NCBI GenBank assembly: GCA_008933705.1
Contig: WBUN01000031.1
Span: 1 to 58,754 of the forward strand
Direction: 5' to 3'
From: Hyphomicrobiaceae bacterium
Lineage (GTDB): Bacteria; Pseudomonadota; Alphaproteobacteria; Rhizobiales; Hyphomicrobiaceae
DNA: 58,754 bases
Shown: positions 21,017-30,202 of the stretch, one piece after another
Layout: every line of letters starts with the position of its first letter
Position numbering within the stretch: the first letter of the stretch is position 1
Made by a program: the position numbers and the translations under genes
Notes under the pieces: model-generated
The model's database searches: none
Seen by the model: the letters and a program-made list of their open reading frames with translations, nothing else
Told to the model about the DNA's origin: nothing

Positions 21017-21034
21017 CTGGCATGAGGGTTGCCT
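21017..21034 (+). promoter_or_regulatory. Sigma-54 (-24/-12) promoter of dctPQM
   Basis: CTGGCATGAGGGTTGCCT contains the GG and GC dinucleotides exactly ten bases apart and fits the consensus TGGCACG-N4-TTGC at nearly all positions. It lies about 86 bp before the dctP start and downstream of inverted repeats suited to DctD. The neighbouring regulator is sigma-54 dependent. Confidence 0.85.
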
Positions 21035-21119
21035 ATGGGGTGAGGCGTTAGCACACGCGCCTCGCAGGTCTGCCGGCGCGCAACAACAACAAGAACGTCA
21101 TCTTCCCAAGGAGAGCATC

Positions 21120-22136
21120 ATGGATGTGACACGTCGACAGTTTGGCCTGATGATCGGCGCGAGCGCCGCTGCGCTCGGAGTCGGCCTGCCCGGCTCGGCC
21201 GGTGCCCAGGCGCCGGTCCTCATCAAGTTCAGCCATGTGGTGGCGCCGCAGACACCAAAAGGCAAGGGCGCCGAGAAGTTCAAGGAGCTGGCCGAGAAGT
21301 ACACTGGCGGCAAGGTCAAGGTCGAGGTCTATCCCAACTCGCAGCTCTACAAGGACAAGGAGGAAGTCGAGGCGCTGCAGCTCGGCGCGGTGCAAATGCT
21401 CGCCCCCTCGCTTGCCAAGTTCGGCCCGCTCGGCGTCAAGGAATTCGAGGCCTTCGATCTGCCCTTCATCTTCGAGGACCGGGGGGCACTGCGCAAGGTC
21501 ACCGACGGCCCGATCGGCAAGGATCTTCTCAAGAAGCTGGAGCCGAAGGGCTTCCTCGGGCTCGCCTACTGGGACAACGGCTTCAAGATCATGTCGGCCA
21601 ACCGGCCGCTCAAGACCCCCGAGGACTTCCTCGGACTCAAAATGCGCATCCAGTCGTCCAAGGTGCTCGAAGCGCAGATGAGGACGCTTGGCGCGCTGCC
21701 GCAGGTCATGGCGTTCTCGGAGGTGTATCAGGCGCTGCAGACAGGCGTCGTCGACGGCACGGAGAACCCGCCTTCGAACATGTTCACGCAGAAGATGCAC
21801 GAGGTTCAGAAGCACGCGACGCTCTCCAATCACGGCTACCTCGGCTACGCGGTCATTGTGAACAAGAAGTTCTGGGATGGCCTGGCGCCCGACATCCGCG
21901 CGGCCCTCGAGAAGGCCATGGCGGAAGCGACCGTCTTCGCCAACGACATTGCCCAGAAGGAGAACGACGACGCCATCGCCGAGATGCAGAAGGCGGGCAA
22001 AACCGTCTTCCATACGTTGACGGACGCGGAGAAGAAGGCCTGGAAGGCGAAGCTCGTCGCCGTGCACAAGGACGCCAGCTCGCGCGTGGGCAAGGATTTG
22101 ATCGAGGCAATCTACAAAGCCACCGGCGCGAAATAG
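21120..22136 (+). CDS. dctP: TRAP transporter C4-dicarboxylate-binding protein DctP
   Basis: A 338-residue periplasmic solute-binding protein. The N-terminus DVTRRQFGLMIGASAAALG has a twin-arginine-like signal, with likely cleavage after SAGA near residue 29. The mature protein shows the DctP pattern: IKFSHVVAPQTPKGKGAEKF, VEVYPNSQLYKD, the ligand-carboxylate region GLKMRIQSSKVLEAQMRTLGA and the VVDGTENPPSNM block. These hold the conserved Arg that salt-bridges the substrate. It delivers C4-dicarboxylates such as malate, fumarate or succinate to DctQM. AAGGAGAG precedes the start. Confidence 0.94.
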   Translation: MDVTRRQFGLMIGASAAALGVGLPGSAGAQAPVLIKFSHVVAPQTPKGKGAEKFKELAEKYTGGKVKVEVYPNSQLYKDKEEVEALQLGAVQMLAPSLAKFGPLGVKEFEAFDLPFIFEDRGALRKVTDGPIGKDLLKKLEPKGFLGLAYWDNGFKIMSANRPLKTPEDFLGLKMRIQSSKVLEAQMRTLGALPQVMAFSEVYQALQTGVVDGTENPPSNMFTQKMHEVQKHATLSNHGYLGYAVIVNKKFWDGLAPDIRAALEKAMAEATVFANDIAQKENDDAIAEMQKAGKTVFHTLTDAEKKAWKAKLVAVHKDASSRVGKDLIEAIYKATGAK

Positions 22137-22216
22137 GGATGGTGGCCTGCGCCGGATGCGGTGCGCGAGGCACAAGCCTCGCGCCTTCCTGACAAACGAC
22201 AGCACGAGGAAGCGCC

Positions 22217-22864
22217 ATGTTGATGCGTGTGCTCGACAGGCTCGAGGAGACCATCATTAGCGTTCTCATCGCCCTCGCAACGCTGCTCATATTCGCTGCC
22301 GTCGTGCAGCGCTATGGGCTGAGCTCCGTGGCACCCCTGATCGGCTGGGGCAAGGCCCACGGCATGGAGTGGGTGTCATCGGCGGCGCGCGCAGTCTTCG
22401 AGGCACTCAATTCCGTCAACATGACCTGGGCGCAGGAGCTCTGCATCTACATGTTCGTGTGGATGGCGAAGTTCGGTGCAGCCTACGGCGTCAGGACCGG
22501 CATCCACGTCGGCGTTGACGTCCTGCTCCACATGATCCAGGCGCCGTCACGCAACCGCGTCGTCCTGTTCGGACTGCTTTCGGGGGCGCTTTTCACCGGC
22601 ATCATCGGCACGCTCGGCGCAAACTTCGTGTGGCACATCGCCTATACCGACCAAACCTCGCCCGACCTCGAGCTGCCGATGTGGATCGTCTATCTCGCGG
22701 TCCCGCTGGGTTCCTATCTGATGTGCTTCCGCTTCCTGGAAGTCGCCTGGTCCTTCGCGCGGACCGGTGAGCTGCCGCATCACGACCATGGCCACGTCGA
22801 GGGCCTGGCGGAGGAGACCGGCGCGCCTGCGACGGCCGCGGCCACGCCGAGCAGGGGGGTCTGA
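22217..22864 (+). CDS. dctQ: TRAP transporter small membrane subunit DctQ
   Basis: A 215-residue four-helix membrane protein: helix 1 near residues 13-35, then SVNMTWAQELCIYMFVWMAKFGAAYG (TRAP small-subunit signature), GIHVGVDVLL, and two further helices. It joins DctM and docks DctP. It is longer than typical DctQ because of a ~35-residue insertion between the first two helices and a polar, His-rich tail (PHHDHGHVEG). The gene lies 80 bp after dctP and 3 bp before dctM. Confidence 0.92.
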   Translation: MLMRVLDRLEETIISVLIALATLLIFAAVVQRYGLSSVAPLIGWGKAHGMEWVSSAARAVFEALNSVNMTWAQELCIYMFVWMAKFGAAYGVRTGIHVGVDVLLHMIQAPSRNRVVLFGLLSGALFTGIIGTLGANFVWHIAYTDQTSPDLELPMWIVYLAVPLGSYLMCFRFLEVAWSFARTGELPHHDHGHVEGLAEETGAPATAAATPSRGV

Positions 22865-22867
22865 GCG

Positions 22868-24322
22868 ATGATCACGAATAGCGCACAACCTGCCAGTCTC
22901 GACCGGACATCGTGGTTGTGGGTCACCGGCGCGCCGATGCTCCTGTTGACGATCTGCCTCCTCGGCAAATACGGCATCGTCCCGCTTGGCTCTGGTGTCC
23001 GAGTCTTCCTGGTCTTCGCCCTGCTGGTGGCGCTGATGGCGACCGCAATGCCGGTCTCCATTGCGCTCGGACTGACGGTGCTGACGTTTCTCTTCACGCT
23101 TACGGACGTGCCCATCGAGGCGGTGGCGCTGAAACTCTTCACCGGCATCGAGAAGTTCGAGATCATGGCGATCCCGTTCTTCATCCTGGCCGGCAACTTC
23201 CTCACTCACGGTGGCGTGGCCCGCCGCATGATCCGCTTCGCATCGGCAATGGTCGGCCATTGGTATGGCGGGCTGGGCCTGGCGGGCGTGATGGCGTGTG
23301 CGCTGTTTGCGGCGGTGTCCGGCTCCTCGCCGGCAACCGTCGTTGCCATCGGCTCGATCATCCTGCCGGCAATGGTGCGTCAGGGCTTTCCGAACCGGTT
23401 CGGCGCGGGGGTCATCACCACGTCCGGTGCGCTCGGGATCCTGATTCCGCCCTCCATCGTGATGGTGATGTACTCCGTGGCGACGAGCGGCATGGTGGTG
23501 GAAGGGCCCGCGGGCGAGAAGGTCTCAGCCGCGTCCGTCGGCACGCTGTTCATGGCCGGGGTCATCCCCGGTCTGATACTCGCCAGCATGCTCGGATTCA
23601 CCACTTGGTACCGTGCGTGGCAGAACGATTATCCACGGCTGCCCAAGGCGTCGATAAATGAGCGCGTCAAGGCGTTCCTGGACAGCTTCTGGGGCTTGTT
23701 CCTGATCATCATTGTCATCGGCGGCATCTACACCGGCATGTTCACACCAACGGAGGCTGCCGCCATGAGCGCGGTGTACGCCTTCTTCATTGCCGTGTTC
23801 GTCTACAAGGACATGCGCCTCAGGGACGTGCCCGCGGTTCTGCTGTCGTCAGCCAACATGAGCGCGATGCTGCTCTACATCATCACGAATGCGGTGCTGT
23901 TCTCCTTCCTCATGACGCATGAGAACATACCTCAGGCGATGGCCGGCTGGATCACGGGCACCGGGCTCGGCTGGATCGGATTCCTCCTGCTCGTCAACAT
24001 CCTCCTGTTGCTGGCCGGCAACGTGATGGAGCCCTCCTCGATCGTGCTGATCATGGCGCCGATCCTGTTTCCGGTCGCCGTCAAGCTCGGCATCGATCCC
24101 ATCCACTTTGGAATCATGATGGTGGTCAACATGGAGGTCGGCCTGTGCCACCCGCCGGTCGGTCTCAATCTGTACGTGGCGAGTGGCATCACCAAGCTCG
24201 GCATCACCGAGCTGACCGTGGCAGTTTGGCCATGGCTGCTCACGATGCTCCTGTTCCTTGCCGTCGTCACCTATGTGCCGGAAATCTCGCTCTGGCTGCC
24301 GCGCACGCTCGGCATGCTTTGA
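22868..24322 (+). CDS. dctM: TRAP transporter large membrane subunit DctM
   Basis: A 484-residue protein with about twelve to fourteen helices. It shows the family blocks VPIEAVALKLFTGIEKFEIMAIPFFILAGN, GLAGVMACALFAAVSGSSPATVVAIGSI and GALGILIPPSIVMVMYSVAT, plus the C-terminal GLCHPPVGLNLYVASGI. DctM is the Na+-coupled translocation subunit. It is about 50 residues longer than the common 430, due to an extra N-terminal pair of hydrophobic segments and a loop around residues 215-230. It ends the transporter operon; aceE starts 76 bp later on the same strand. Confidence 0.94.
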   Translation: MITNSAQPASLDRTSWLWVTGAPMLLLTICLLGKYGIVPLGSGVRVFLVFALLVALMATAMPVSIALGLTVLTFLFTLTDVPIEAVALKLFTGIEKFEIMAIPFFILAGNFLTHGGVARRMIRFASAMVGHWYGGLGLAGVMACALFAAVSGSSPATVVAIGSIILPAMVRQGFPNRFGAGVITTSGALGILIPPSIVMVMYSVATSGMVVEGPAGEKVSAASVGTLFMAGVIPGLILASMLGFTTWYRAWQNDYPRLPKASINERVKAFLDSFWGLFLIIIVIGGIYTGMFTPTEAAAMSAVYAFFIAVFVYKDMRLRDVPAVLLSSANMSAMLLYIITNAVLFSFLMTHENIPQAMAGWITGTGLGWIGFLLLVNILLLLAGNVMEPSSIVLIMAPILFPVAVKLGIDPIHFGIMMVVNMEVGLCHPPVGLNLYVASGITKLGITELTVAVWPWLLTMLLFLAVVTYVPEISLWLPRTLGML

Positions 24323-24398
24323 GGAGGCTCAACGTCCGGGCGACCTTCGTGGTGCTCAGCGCGGCCGGGATTGGGCGCCATTTCGATTGAGAGGCTGC

Positions 24399-27065
24399 AT
24401 GTCCCAGGACTATGAAACCGATCCGGCCGAAACGGCGGAGTGGGTCGACGCCATCAACTCGGTGATCGCCTTCGAGGGCTCGGGGAGGGCCGACGATATC
24501 CTGCAGCAAGTCGTGGCCGCCGCCAGGCGGGCAGGCGCCAGGCTCCCGTTCGCGGCCAACACCGCATACATCAACACCATTCCGCCGGAGAAGCAGCCGC
24601 CCTATCCCGGCGACCGCGCGCTCGAGCAGAAGGTGCGCGCCGCGATCCGCTGGAACGCTGCGGCGATCGTGCTAAAGGCCAACAAGGAGAGCTCCGAGCT
24701 CGGGGGCCATATCGCCTCGTTTCAATCGGCGGCAACTCTCTATGCCACGGGCTTCACGCATTTCTGGCACGCCCCCTCGGAGGCGCACGGCGGCGATCTC
24801 GTGTTCGTGCAAGGACACTCCGCTCCCGGGATCTATGCACGCGCCTTCGTTGAGGGGCGGCTCAGCGAGGAGCAGTTGCTCAACTTCCGTCAGGAAGTCG
24901 ACGGCAAGGGCCTCTCGTCCTATCCGCACCCCTGGCTGATGCCCGACTTCTGGCAGTTCCCGACCGTGTCGATGGGCCTTGGCCCGCTGATGGCGATCTA
25001 TCAGGCGCGTTTCCTGAAATACCTCCATGGCCGTGGCCTTGCCGAAACGGCGAACCGCCATGTGTGGGTATTCTGCGGAGACGGCGAGATGGACGAGCCG
25101 GAGAGCCTTGGCGCCATCTCGCTGGCCGGCCGAGAGAAGCTCGACAACCTGATCTTCGTCATCAACTGCAATTTGCAGCGGCTCGACGGGCCAGTGCGCG
25201 GAAACGGCAAGATCGTCCAGGAGCTTGAGGGCGACTTCCGCGGTGCAGGGTGGAACGTCATCAAGGTGATCTGGGGCTCGGGATGGGACGAGCTTATCGC
25301 CAAGGACACCTCGGGGCGCCTGCGCCAACTCATGGAGGAGTGCCTCGACGGTGAGTACCAGGACTTCAAGTCCAAGAACGGGGCCTACATCCGGGAGAAG
25401 TTCTTCGGCCGCTACCCCGAGACGGCCGCCATGGTTGCCGAATGGTCCGACGAGAGGATCTGGTCGCTGACGCGCGGCGGCCATGACGCCGTCAAGGTCT
25501 ACGCCGCCTACAAGGCGGCCGTCGAGCACCAGGGCCAGCCGACCGTCATCCTCGCCAAGACCATCAAGGGCTACGGCATGGGCGAGGCGGGAGAGGGCAT
25601 GATGATCGCCCATCAGGCCAAGAAGATGGGGCTCGACTCACTCAAGCAGTTTCGCGACCGCTTCCAAATCCCGGTCTCCGATGCCGACCTGCCCAAGCTG
25701 CCGTTCCTGAGGCTCGATGAGCAGTCGCCCGAGATGAAGTATTTGCGTGAGCGGCGTGCTGCCCTCGGCGGTCACCTGCCGGCGCGCCGGCGCAAGAGCT
25801 CGGTCGAGCTCAAGGTGCCGCCCGTCTCCGAGTTCGAGGCCCAGATCAAGGGCTCGGGCGACCGTCAGATTTCGACGACGATGGCCTTCGTGCAGATGCT
25901 GAGCAAGCTGATGCGCGACCGGAGCCTCGGCAAACGCATTGTGCCGATCGTTCCGGACGAGAGCCGCACGTTCGGCATGGAGGGAATGTTCCGCCAGTTC
26001 GGCATCTTCAGCCAGGTCGGCCAGCTTTACCGTCCGCAGGATGCCGATCAACTCATGTTCTACAAGGAGGATCGCTCCGGCCAGGTGCTGCAGGAGGGCA
26101 TCAACGAGGCAGGCGCCATGGCCTCCTGGATCGCGGCGGCGACGAGCTACTCGACGTCGGACTGCCCAATGATCCCCTTCTACATCTACTACTCGATGTT
26201 TGGCTTCCAGCGCGTGCACGACCTCGCCTGGGCTGCCGGCGACAGCCGCGCGAGAGGGTTCCTGATCGGGGGAACGTCGGGACGCACCACGCTCAACGGC
26301 GAGGGCTTGCAGCACGAGGACGGCCACAGTCACATCCTCTCCGCCACCATCCCAAATTGTGTCTCCTACGATCCGGCTTTTGCGTACGAAGTGGCGGTTA
26401 TTGTGCAGGACGGTGTGCGGCGCATGCTCGTCGATCAGGAGGACGTCTTCTATTACGTCACCGTGCTGAATGAGAACTACGTGCACCCGGCGATGCCGAA
26501 GGGCGCCGAGGCGGGCATCGTGCGCGGCATGTATTTGCTGAAGGCCGCCGATCCGAAGGCCAAGAACCATAAGGTGCAGCTCCTCGGTTCGGGTGCGATT
26601 CTGCGCGAGGTCCTGGCGGGTGCGGAGTTGCTTGCCAAGGAGTTCGCCGTCCAGGCCGACGTGTGGAGCGTGACCAGCTTCACGGAGCTTCAGCGCGAGG
26701 CGGCCGCTGCCGAGCGGTGGAACATGCTCAATCCCCTGGAGGAGCCCAGGGTCGCCTATGTCACCAACGAGCTTGCCAGGCGGGGCGATGGGCCCGTGAT
26801 CGCATCGACCGATTACATGCGCATGCTTGCCGAGCAGCTTCGTCCCTATGTGCCCGGCAAGTATCGCGTGCTCGGCACCGATGGGTTCGGCCGCTCGGAC
26901 TATCGGCGGCGCCTGAGGGCCCATTTCGAGGTGGACCGCCACTTCGTGGCGCTCGCCGCGCTGAGGTCGCTGGCCGACGAAAACAAGGTGCCCTCGACCT
27001 TGGTGGCCGAGGCGATCCGCAAGTTCGGCATCGACCCCCGCAAGCCCGACCCGGCGCGCGCCTGA
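24399..27065 (+). CDS. aceE: Pyruvate dehydrogenase E1 component, homodimeric type
   Basis: An 888-residue single-chain E1. Visible are the pyrophosphate-side histidines in GHIASFQSAATLY, the thiamine diphosphate motif GDGEMDEPES...INCNLQRLDG, and the C-terminal transketolase-like domain with YYSMFGFQRVHDLAWAAGD and GTSGRTTLNGEGLQHEDGHSH. It decarboxylates pyruvate and acetylates the lipoyl group of AceF. The homodimeric AceE type is usual in gammaproteobacteria and occurs in some alphaproteobacteria, many of which use PdhA/PdhB instead. The start MSQDYE at 24399 is preferred over a longer frame reaching into dctM because of TTGAGAGG upstream and fit to family length. Confidence 0.95.
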   Translation: MSQDYETDPAETAEWVDAINSVIAFEGSGRADDILQQVVAAARRAGARLPFAANTAYINTIPPEKQPPYPGDRALEQKVRAAIRWNAAAIVLKANKESSELGGHIASFQSAATLYATGFTHFWHAPSEAHGGDLVFVQGHSAPGIYARAFVEGRLSEEQLLNFRQEVDGKGLSSYPHPWLMPDFWQFPTVSMGLGPLMAIYQARFLKYLHGRGLAETANRHVWVFCGDGEMDEPESLGAISLAGREKLDNLIFVINCNLQRLDGPVRGNGKIVQELEGDFRGAGWNVIKVIWGSGWDELIAKDTSGRLRQLMEECLDGEYQDFKSKNGAYIREKFFGRYPETAAMVAEWSDERIWSLTRGGHDAVKVYAAYKAAVEHQGQPTVILAKTIKGYGMGEAGEGMMIAHQAKKMGLDSLKQFRDRFQIPVSDADLPKLPFLRLDEQSPEMKYLRERRAALGGHLPARRRKSSVELKVPPVSEFEAQIKGSGDRQISTTMAFVQMLSKLMRDRSLGKRIVPIVPDESRTFGMEGMFRQFGIFSQVGQLYRPQDADQLMFYKEDRSGQVLQEGINEAGAMASWIAAATSYSTSDCPMIPFYIYYSMFGFQRVHDLAWAAGDSRARGFLIGGTSGRTTLNGEGLQHEDGHSHILSATIPNCVSYDPAFAYEVAVIVQDGVRRMLVDQEDVFYYVTVLNENYVHPAMPKGAEAGIVRGMYLLKAADPKAKNHKVQLLGSGAILREVLAGAELLAKEFAVQADVWSVTSFTELQREAAAAERWNMLNPLEEPRVAYVTNELARRGDGPVIASTDYMRMLAEQLRPYVPGKYRVLGTDGFGRSDYRRRLRAHFEVDRHFVALAALRSLADENKVPSTLVAEAIRKFGIDPRKPDPARA

Positions 27066-27122
27066 CGCCCGCGCTCTCCTGTCTCGCAGCCCCTCCGGTT
27101 CCCAGCGAAAAAGGCCTCCCCA

Positions 27123-28388
27123 ATGTCGCTCTCCGACGTGAAGGTACCCGACATCGGCGACTTCAAGGATGTCCCCGTCATTGAGATCCACGTGAAGCCG
27201 GGCGATGAGGTGAAGGCAGAGGATCCCCTCGTCACCCTAGAGAGCGACAAGGCGAGCATGGAGGTGCCGTCCCCAGGCGCCGGCAGGATCGCCGAGGTGC
27301 TGGTCGGGGTCGGCGACAAGGTGAGCGAGGGCACGCCGATCGTGCGGCTCGAGGCGGCCGGCTCGGCCCCTGCCAAAGCCAAGGAGACAGCGCCGAAGGC
27401 CGCAAAGACCGCTCCAGCGGCACCGGTTGGACCGTCCCTGGCGGCCCAGTCCGCGGTCCTGCCGCACACGCCATCGATCCCGCCGCCCTTCGATTTCGGG
27501 GGCGTGCACGCGAGCCCGTCGGTGCGCATGATTGCGCGCGAGCTCGGCGTTGATCTCACCAAGGTCAAGGGCACGGGTGAGAAGGGCCGCATCACCAAGG
27601 ACGACGTGAAGCGTGCGCTTGCGGGCAGCGCATCACCCGTATCAGCCGGCTCCGGCATTCCCGAGATCCCGGCGCAGGATTTCGCCAAGTTCGGCGCCGT
27701 CGAGGAGAGGCCGCTCTCGCGCCTCAAGAAGCTCTCGGGGCCGCACCTGCATCGCGCCTGGCTCAACATTCCCCACGTCACGCATTCTGACGAGGCCGAC
27801 ATCACCGAGCTCGAGGACTATCGCAAATCCCTCGACAAGACGGCGAAGGACAAGGGCTACCGCGTCACCATGCTCGCCTTCCTGATGAAGGCCTGCGTGG
27901 CCTGCCTCAAGGAATTCCCCGAATTCAATGCTTCGCTGAGCCCTGCCAAGGATGCGCTGATCCTCAAGAAATACTGGAACATCGGCGTCGCGGTCGACAC
28001 GCCCGACGGGCTCGTCGTGCCGGTCATCAAGGACGTCAATGCGAAGGGCATCATCGAGCTGTCCAAGGAGCTTGGGGAGGTGTCGGGGCGCATGCGCGAC
28101 GCCAAGATCACTCCCGCCGACATCCAGGGCGGCACGTTCTCGATCTCGAGCCTGGGCGGCATCGGCGGCGTGGGTTTCACGCCCATCGTCAATGCGCCCG
28201 AGGTTGCCATCCTCGGCGTCGTCCGGGCGCAGATGAAGCCGCTTTGGAACGGCAGGGAGTTCCTGCCGCGCCTCATGCTGCCGCTGTGCCTCTCCTACGA
28301 CCATCGCGTGATCGACGGGGCGCTCGCGGCCCGCTTCGCCCGACGCCTCGCCGAGATCCTCGGCGACGTGCGCGAGCTCGTGCTGTGA
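27123..28388 (+). CDS. aceF: Pyruvate dehydrogenase E2, dihydrolipoamide acetyltransferase
   Basis: A 421-residue E2 with one lipoyl domain (Lys43 in ESDKASMEVPSPGAG), an Ala/Pro linker, a peripheral-subunit-binding domain near 130-165 (ASPSVRMIARELGVDLTKVKGTGEKGRI), and the catalytic domain ending SYDHRVIDG with His394. It moves the acetyl group from lipoate to CoA. A single lipoyl domain is fewer than the three of E. coli AceF. The lipoyl-domain start KVPDIGDFKDVPVIE is nearly the same as that of the following lpdA, pointing to shared ancestry of the two domains. Confidence 0.95.
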   Translation: MSLSDVKVPDIGDFKDVPVIEIHVKPGDEVKAEDPLVTLESDKASMEVPSPGAGRIAEVLVGVGDKVSEGTPIVRLEAAGSAPAKAKETAPKAAKTAPAAPVGPSLAAQSAVLPHTPSIPPPFDFGGVHASPSVRMIARELGVDLTKVKGTGEKGRITKDDVKRALAGSASPVSAGSGIPEIPAQDFAKFGAVEERPLSRLKKLSGPHLHRAWLNIPHVTHSDEADITELEDYRKSLDKTAKDKGYRVTMLAFLMKACVACLKEFPEFNASLSPAKDALILKKYWNIGVAVDTPDGLVVPVIKDVNAKGIIELSKELGEVSGRMRDAKITPADIQGGTFSISSLGGIGGVGFTPIVNAPEVAILGVVRAQMKPLWNGREFLPRLMLPLCLSYDHRVIDGALAARFARRLAEILGDVRELVL

Positions 28389-28402
28389 CGGGGGGCGCAG
28401 CC

Positions 28403-30160
28403 ATGGCCAAGAAAGAGATCTCGGTGCCCGACATCGGCGACTTCAGGGACGTCCCGATCGTCGAGATCCATGTGAAGGCCGGTGATCAGCTTGAGGTGGA
28501 GGATCCACTCGTCACGCTCGAGAGCGACAAGGCGACGATGGAGGTGCCCGCGCCCGAAGCGGGCCGCGTGATCGCGCTGATGGTCAATGTCGGTGACAGG
28601 GTCTCAAGAGGGACCGTGATCCTGGCATTGGAGACCGCAGCTGCTACCGCCGCGACGCGACCGGCCGGGACACCGGCAGGCAGCCCGTCTGCCGTCGTCC
28701 CCGGTCCGCCCGCCCCACAGCCGGCGCGCTACGGTGCCACCGCCGATGTCGAATGCGAGATGATGGTCCTCGGCGGCGGACCAGGGGGTTACTCGGCCGC
28801 CTTCCGTGCGGCCGATCTCGGCATGAGGACCGTCATCGTCGAACGCTGGAGCGTGCTCGGCGGCGTGTGCCTCAACGTCGGCTGCATTCCCTCGAAGGCG
28901 CTGCTGCACACCGCCGCCATGATGGATGAGGTCACCGCGCTTGGCCGCCATGGCATCCGCTATGGCCGACCCGAGATCGATCTTGGGGTGCTTCGCCAGC
29001 ACAAGGAGAAGATCGTCGCCAAGCTGACGGGTGGCCTTGCGGGCATGGCCAAGGCGCGCGGGGTGGTGACCGTCACAGGCACCGGCCGGTTCCTTGATCC
29101 TCATCATATCGAAGTCGCTCTCTCCGACGGATCCGGCCGCAAGGTCGTTCGCTTCGAGAAGGCGATCATCGCGGCGGGCTCGGAGGCGCTGCGGCTGCCG
29201 TTCCTGCCCGAGGACGGGCGTATTGTCGATTCGACCGGCGCTCTCGAGTTGCGAGCGATCCCGAAGCGCCTCCTGGTGATCGGCGGCGGCATCATCGGCC
29301 TCGAGATGGCGACCGTCTATTCCACCCTCGGCGCCCGCGTCGACATCGTCGAGATGCTCGATCACCTCATGCCTGGCGCGGACCGGGACCTCGTGAAGGT
29401 GTGGGAGAAGCACAATGCGCGACGCTTCGATGCCGTGATGCTGTCGACCAAGACGGTCGCGGTCGACGCCAAGGCAGACGCCCTGCACGTCACCTTCGAT
29501 GGTGCGGATGCTCCCAAGGAGCCGGGGCGCTATGACATGGTGCTTGTTGCCGTCGGACGAGCGCCGAACGGCCGCCTGGTCGCGGCGGACAAGGCCGGTG
29601 TCGTGGTCGGCGACCGCGGCTTCATTGCCACCGACAGGCAAATGCGTACCAACGTTGCGCACATCTTCGCCATCGGTGACATCGTGGGTCAGCCCATGCT
29701 CGCGCACAAGGCCGTGCACGAGGGTCACGTTGCAGCGGAGGCCGCCGTAGGCAAGCCTGCCCATTTCGATGCTCGCCAGGTTCCCTCGGTTGCCTACACC
29801 GATCCCGAAATCGCCTGGGCAGGCGTCACCGAGCTGGAAGCCAAAGCACGGGGCATCAAGGTGGCGAAGGCGGTATTCCCGTGGGCAGCCTCTGGACGCG
29901 CCATCGCCAACGGACGCGACGAGGGCTTCACCAAGCTGCTTTTCGATGAGGCGACGCAGCGGATCGTCGGCGGCGGCATTGTCGGCACGCACGCAGGCGA
30001 TCTCATCGGCGAGGTGTGCCTGGCGATCGAGATGGGTTGCGAGCCGGCCGACATCGGCAAGACCATCCATCCGCACCCCACGCTCGGCGAATCGATCGGC
30101 ATGGCCGCGGAGGTGGCGGAAGGCGTATGCACCGATCTGCTGCCGGTGAAGCGAAAGTAA
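28403..30160 (+). CDS. lpdA: Dihydrolipoamide dehydrogenase (E3) with N-terminal lipoyl domain
   Basis: About 585 residues. Residues 1-80 are a lipoyl domain (Lys43 in [15 protein letters not shown]), followed by a Pro/Ala linker. The flavoprotein begins at [21 protein letters not shown], with redox disulfide [13 protein letters not shown], an NAD site [24 protein letters not shown] contact [17 protein letters not shown], and the C-terminal His-Pro dyad in [10 protein letters not shown]. It reoxidises dihydrolipoate using NAD+. An E3 carrying its own lipoyl domain is known for some complexes of the homodimeric-E1 type. The start at 28403 begins the lipoyl domain and lies 14 bp after aceF. Confidence 0.95.
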   Translation: MAKKEISVPDIGDFRDVPIVEIHVKAGDQLEVEDPLVTLESDKATMEVPAPEAGRVIALMVNVGDRVSRGTVILALETAAATAATRPAGTPAGSPSAVVPGPPAPQPARYGATADVECEMMVLGGGPGGYSAAFRAADLGMRTVIVERWSVLGGVCLNVGCIPSKALLHTAAMMDEVTALGRHGIRYGRPEIDLGVLRQHKEKIVAKLTGGLAGMAKARGVVTVTGTGRFLDPHHIEVALSDGSGRKVVRFEKAIIAAGSEALRLPFLPEDGRIVDSTGALELRAIPKRLLVIGGGIIGLEMATVYSTLGARVDIVEMLDHLMPGADRDLVKVWEKHNARRFDAVMLSTKTVAVDAKADALHVTFDGADAPKEPGRYDMVLVAVGRAPNGRLVAADKAGVVVGDRGFIATDRQMRTNVAHIFAIGDIVGQPMLAHKAVHEGHVAAEAAVGKPAHFDARQVPSVAYTDPEIAWAGVTELEAKARGIKVAKAVFPWAASGRAIANGRDEGFTKLLFDEATQRIVGGGIVGTHAGDLIGEVCLAIEMGCEPADIGKTIHPHPTLGESIGMAAEVAEGVCTDLLPVKRK

Positions 30161-30202
30161 GTCCGCCAGTGCGAGGCGGCCCGATGCGCATGGAGGAAGG
30201 CG

